Shown here one piece after another: positions 12,854 through 15,162 of a stretch of DNA of 15,162 nt. The DNA is from Sulfurovum sp. bin170 (GTDB lineage: Bacteria; Campylobacterota; Campylobacteria; Campylobacterales; Sulfurovaceae): assembly GCF_010892395.1 (NCBI RefSeq), contig NZ_JAACKB010000008.1:1-15162 (forward strand), written 5' to 3'. Below the pieces are notes generated by a model, which saw only the letters and a list, made by a program, of their open reading frames with translations, did no database searches and was not told the DNA's origin. The stretch's first letter is position 1, and every line of letters begins with the position of its first letter. The position numbers and the translations under genes were made by a program.

Positions 12854-13930
12854 CTATCCTAATAGTCTATTTATATCATTGTATAATCCCAATAACATCA
12901 ATGAGAGTAGTAACCCCCATCCCACCAATGTTAATCGGTACATCACCTCTTCACTCGCTGTTTTCCCTGTTATCATCTCATAGAGGTTAAAACCGATATG
13001 ACCTCCATCAAGAGCAGGAATTGGCAGGAGGTTTAGCACCCCTAAGTTCACAGATATGAGTGCTGTAAAAAACAGCAGAGCAATTATTCCTGATTGACTA
13101 GCTTTTGCTGTAATATCTACAATAGTTACAACACCACCCAGTTGGTTAGCAGGAACATCACCTGAAATAAGCTTTTGTACACTCGTAAATATAAGTGTTG
13201 AGGCGTGTATAGTCTCATTCCAAGCAAAAGCTAACCCCTCCATAGGTGAAAATGTAAGTTCATCAGGAGCATCTGGTGCAATACCAATTAATTTTCTATC
13301 CACTGATTCACCAAATCTATTTTTTTGCTTTTTGATAATGGGTTCAACTCCTATGTTAAGCTGTCTATTGTCTCTGATAATATCAAAATACAAAACTCCA
13401 TCAAATAGCTGTATAGTCTCTCCGACATCCTCCCAATTGTTTATAGGGGTACTATTGATACTAACTATCCTATCCCCCTGTTCTATCCCTGCCTTTTTTG
13501 CAGGAGACTCATCCGAAAAAGAACCAACGGTTGCAGGTAGATAGTGACTATAGTTAAATAGTGGAGAGAGATAAGTCCCTATCTGTGATGCCCCAAAATA
13601 GAGCATAAATGCCACAAAAAAGTTTGCAAAAGGACCTGCTAGAAGTATAATAATCCTCTGCCAAGGTCTTTTGCGTGTATAGCTATCACTGTCGTAGTTG
13701 ACAGCTGTTGGATCGGAGTCATCCTGACCTTTCATCTTGACATAACCACCAAGAGGTATAGCAGAGATACTCCACTCCGTCTGACCTATCTGTTTGGTAA
13801 AAATTTTCTTTCCAAAACCAATACTAAATACATCTACTCTAACCCCAAATAGCCTTGCAGCTAAAAAATGTCCTAACTCATGAAAAAATATCAAAAATGA
13901 TAATACTAAAAGTGCAACAAAAATGCCCAT
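12854..13930 (-). CDS. rseP: Site-2 intramembrane zinc metalloprotease RseP
   Basis: A 358-residue M50 site-2 protease of the inner membrane. The first helix carries the zinc site HELGH (His17, Glu18, His21), and the third zinc ligand is Asp308 in NLLPIPALDGGH. GGYVKMKG (61-68) is the membrane-reentrant beta-loop typical of RseP. A single PDZ domain spans about residues 130-200 (ESPAKKAGIEQGDRIVSIN). E. coli RseP has two PDZ domains and is longer, while one is usual in epsilon-type proteins. It cleaves anti-sigma factors or remnant signal peptides; the substrate here is unknown. Further helices lie near 94-112, 278-300 and 332-352. The ATG at 13930 follows AGGA at 5 bases, and its stop lies 3 bp before yggS. 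Confidence 0.94.
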   Translation of the reverse strand: MGIFVALLVLSFLIFFHELGHFLAARLFGVRVDVFSIGFGKKIFTKQIGQTEWSISAIPLGGYVKMKGQDDSDPTAVNYDSDSYTRKRPWQRIIILLAGPFANFFVAFMLYFGASQIGTYLSPLFNYSHYLPATVGSFSDESPAKKAGIEQGDRIVSINSTPINNWEDVGETIQLFDGVLYFDIIRDNRQLNIGVEPIIKKQKNRFGESVDRKLIGIAPDAPDELTFSPMEGLAFAWNETIHASTLIFTSVQKLISGDVPANQLGGVVTIVDITAKASQSGIIALLFFTALISVNLGVLNLLPIPALDGGHIGFNLYEMITGKTASEEVMYRLTLVGWGLLLSLMLLGLYNDINRLLG

Positions 13931-13954
13931 ATAAATCCTAAATTTTTTTACTGT

Positions 13955-13963
13955 ATTATACCA
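13955..13963 (-). promoter_or_regulatory. Extended -10 promoter of the rseP-yggS-kinase operon
   Basis: The minus strand reads TGGTATAAT from 13963 to 13955, a TGn extended -10 with consensus TATAAT. Transcription would start near 13948, about 18 bases before the rseP ATG. No matching -35 is visible, which fits extended -10 promoters. Confidence 0.55.
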
Positions 13964-13983
13964 AGCTATTAATTAAAGGCTTT

Positions 13984-14014
13984 TATAATATTATATGCTT
14001 TTGTATGATAGAAT
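13984..14014 (+). promoter_or_regulatory. Candidate promoter region of the 14041 gene, with 12-bp palindrome
   Basis: TATAATATTATA (13984-13995) is a perfect palindrome holding a TATAAT on each strand. Further on, TGATAGAAT (14006-14014) is an extended -10 that would start transcription near 14021, 20 bases before the ATG. The region is so AT-rich that several choices are possible. Confidence 0.35.
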
Positions 14015-14040
14015 AAAAAAAATAATAAAAAGGATAGAGA

Positions 14041-15102
14041 ATGCCAAATAAAAGCGAAATGTCAGGTTTTGATGAGTCTAAAATAGACCAAAAAAATGAC
14101 TCCGTAGAGGTTGCAGACTTTAATGACAATGAGAATATAGATGATGAATTAATTATAGAAGAGGATATGGTTAAAACTTCTACAAAAAATGAACAGGCAA
14201 AAGAGTTAATGAAAAGCTCTGCCCAACTTATATCAGAAGCTGATAGTGCTGTAGAGATTACAAAAAAATCTGTCTCTGAAAATGTGAATAAATTTGAAGA
14301 TGCAAAAAAGAGTCTGTTAAACACTACACTTACACAGAGTCAAGATTTACTAGAGAGAGCCTCTTATGAGTACTCTAAGCAGGAGTTAGACGATCCATTT
14401 GAGGTATCACTTGGTACTATTGATGAAAATATTAAAGTTGGAAATATAAGTTCAGGTGGTTTTTCAGGTTTTATACTAGCTCTTTTGGCTGCATTGGGAG
14501 TAGTCGGTGCTTGGATATATGTTGCTAGTACAGAACTTGGCGTAGCACTAACCCCAGAGATTATAAATAATGAAGCAGAGCAGACTAGTATCTTTAAATG
14601 GATAGGTGGTATAACTGGTGCTGATGTTGATCCGATATTGGGAATGGTAACAGTTGGGGTTACTGCACTTCTTATTGCTTGGATTATCTATAAACTTCGT
14701 GTATCTATGAAAGAGAACAAAAACTTCAGAGTGGCAAATGAGACATTTGAGAAATCAAACATCTATGTAGAGCATCAACAAGAGGCAAAAACAGAGATGC
14801 AACGAATTGATGAACATATTGTAGAGATTATTCCTGTTATAGAAAACTATAGAGTTCTTTTAAATGAGCAAAATGCTAAATTAGAGAGAGTGTTACATAT
14901 AGAGGGTATCAAAGAGGATAATAGTGAATATCACTCATCTTCCGTAGAGAACATGAGAGAGAGCGAAAGATTGATACAGAGAGTAGAAGAGTTGGTAACA
15001 ACACCTATTACGAAAGATGGTCAGTTAAACGAAGCTTCTGTCACTGCACTGATTGAGGCAAAATCCGTTAGTGACTATTTTGTATCTAAGCTCTATGTTT
15101 AG
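14041..15102 (+). CDS. Unrecognised two-helix membrane protein with coiled coils
   Basis: A 353-residue protein I do not recognise. It has an acidic, charged N-terminus (1-45), a mostly helical segment of polar heptad character (about 45-115), a membrane helix at 141-162, a loop with a hydrophobic Gly-rich stretch, a second helix at about 198-217, and a long charged C-terminal region (219-353) with heptad-like patterns at about 224-310. No signal peptide, catalytic motif, or chemoreceptor signalling hairpin is visible. The layout suggests a membrane-anchored scaffold with both ends in the cytoplasm, but that is inference only. The ATG at 14041 has AGGA at 6-base spacing. It is transcribed alone, divergent from rseP and followed by its own terminator, and its base composition is like that of its neighbours. 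Confidence 0.85.
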   Translation: MPNKSEMSGFDESKIDQKNDSVEVADFNDNENIDDELIIEEDMVKTSTKNEQAKELMKSSAQLISEADSAVEITKKSVSENVNKFEDAKKSLLNTTLTQSQDLLERASYEYSKQELDDPFEVSLGTIDENIKVGNISSGGFSGFILALLAALGVVGAWIYVASTELGVALTPEIINNEAEQTSIFKWIGGITGADVDPILGMVTVGVTALLIAWIIYKLRVSMKENKNFRVANETFEKSNIYVEHQQEAKTEMQRIDEHIVEIIPVIENYRVLLNEQNAKLERVLHIEGIKEDNSEYHSSSVENMRESERLIQRVEELVTTPITKDGQLNEASVTALIEAKSVSDYFVSKLYV

Positions 15103-15108
15103 ATAGAG

Positions 15109-15157
15109 AAGTTGAAAAATCCATAGAGGGTTACCCCTAGAGGTTTTTTTTCAACTT
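15109..15157. terminator. Strong intrinsic terminator after the 14041 gene
   Basis: AAGTTGAAAAAT-CC (15109-15122) pairs with GG-TTTTTTTT-CAACTT (15142-15157). Inside, a second stem TAG-A-GGG, loop TTA, CCC-CTA (15124-15140) is separated by a small internal loop. With T8 on the 3' side and A5 on the 5' side, it can terminate transcription from either direction. It starts 7 bases after the stop. Confidence 0.8.
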
Positions 15158-15162
15158 ATCAG

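Noticed and set aside
13983..14324. Minus-strand open frame of 113 codons at the start of the 14041 gene
   Set aside because: Its Phe/Ser-rich translation mirrors the Lys/Glu-rich coding strand. It would also cross the divergent promoter region.

Overview
The window is a gene-dense, AT-rich bacterial chromosome segment. It most likely comes from a Campylobacterota (Epsilonproteobacteria) member of the Sulfurovum/Sulfurimonas type. I infer this from the character of the proteins: an LpxB beginning MKILVSALEPSSNLHLKEV, a short SerB, a single-PDZ RseP, and a carboxyltransferase subunit with the DTTFRDGFQS signature known from Campylobacter PycB-type proteins. No database search was possible, so the genus is not established. 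There are no rRNA or tRNA genes, CRISPR arrays, phage genes or transposase genes. No intergenic gap exceeds about 180 bp.

Layout. (1) Positions 1-1779, minus strand: metF, then a small FUN14-like membrane protein, then the 5' part of lpxB, which runs off the left edge. (2) 1846-2466, plus: serB, divergent from metF across 66 bp. (3) 2463-2624: a cluster of hairpins, including two REP-like elements headed by GTAG and facing each other. A sister copy of the first lies at 444-474, directly against the lpxB start. (4) 2625-4789, plus: uppP and a DEAD-box RNA helicase with a TTG start, 11 bp apart. (5) 4864-8254, plus: oadG-oadA-oadB, a biotin-dependent, probably Na+-pumping oxaloacetate decarboxylase. 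(6) 8255-8432: two tandem hairpins. (7) 8433-10034, plus: pckA, ATP-type PEP carboxykinase. (8) 10035-10079: a 15-bp perfect stem between convergent genes. (9) 13930 down to 10080, minus: rseP, a yggS-type PLP-binding protein and a soluble FIST-domain histidine kinase, in a tightly packed operon. (10) 14041-15102, plus: an unrecognised two-helix membrane protein with coiled coils, followed by a strong terminator.

Function. oadGAB and pckA sit together at the oxaloacetate/pyruvate/PEP node, which is central in organisms that fix carbon by the reductive TCA cycle or run gluconeogenesis. lpxB (lipid A), uppP (undecaprenyl phosphate recycling) and rseP (intramembrane proteolysis) are envelope functions. 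metF and serB belong to one-carbon and serine metabolism.

I see no obvious new defence or mobile system. The most unusual signals are small and regulatory. A REP-like palindrome supplies a six-codon minigene whose stop overlaps the lpxB start (ATGA). The two REP copies differ by a compensatory base-pair change. A strong Shine-Dalgarno and in-frame ATG inside oadA could produce a free biotin-carrier domain. A FIST histidine kinase without a nearby response regulator is translationally coupled to yggS.
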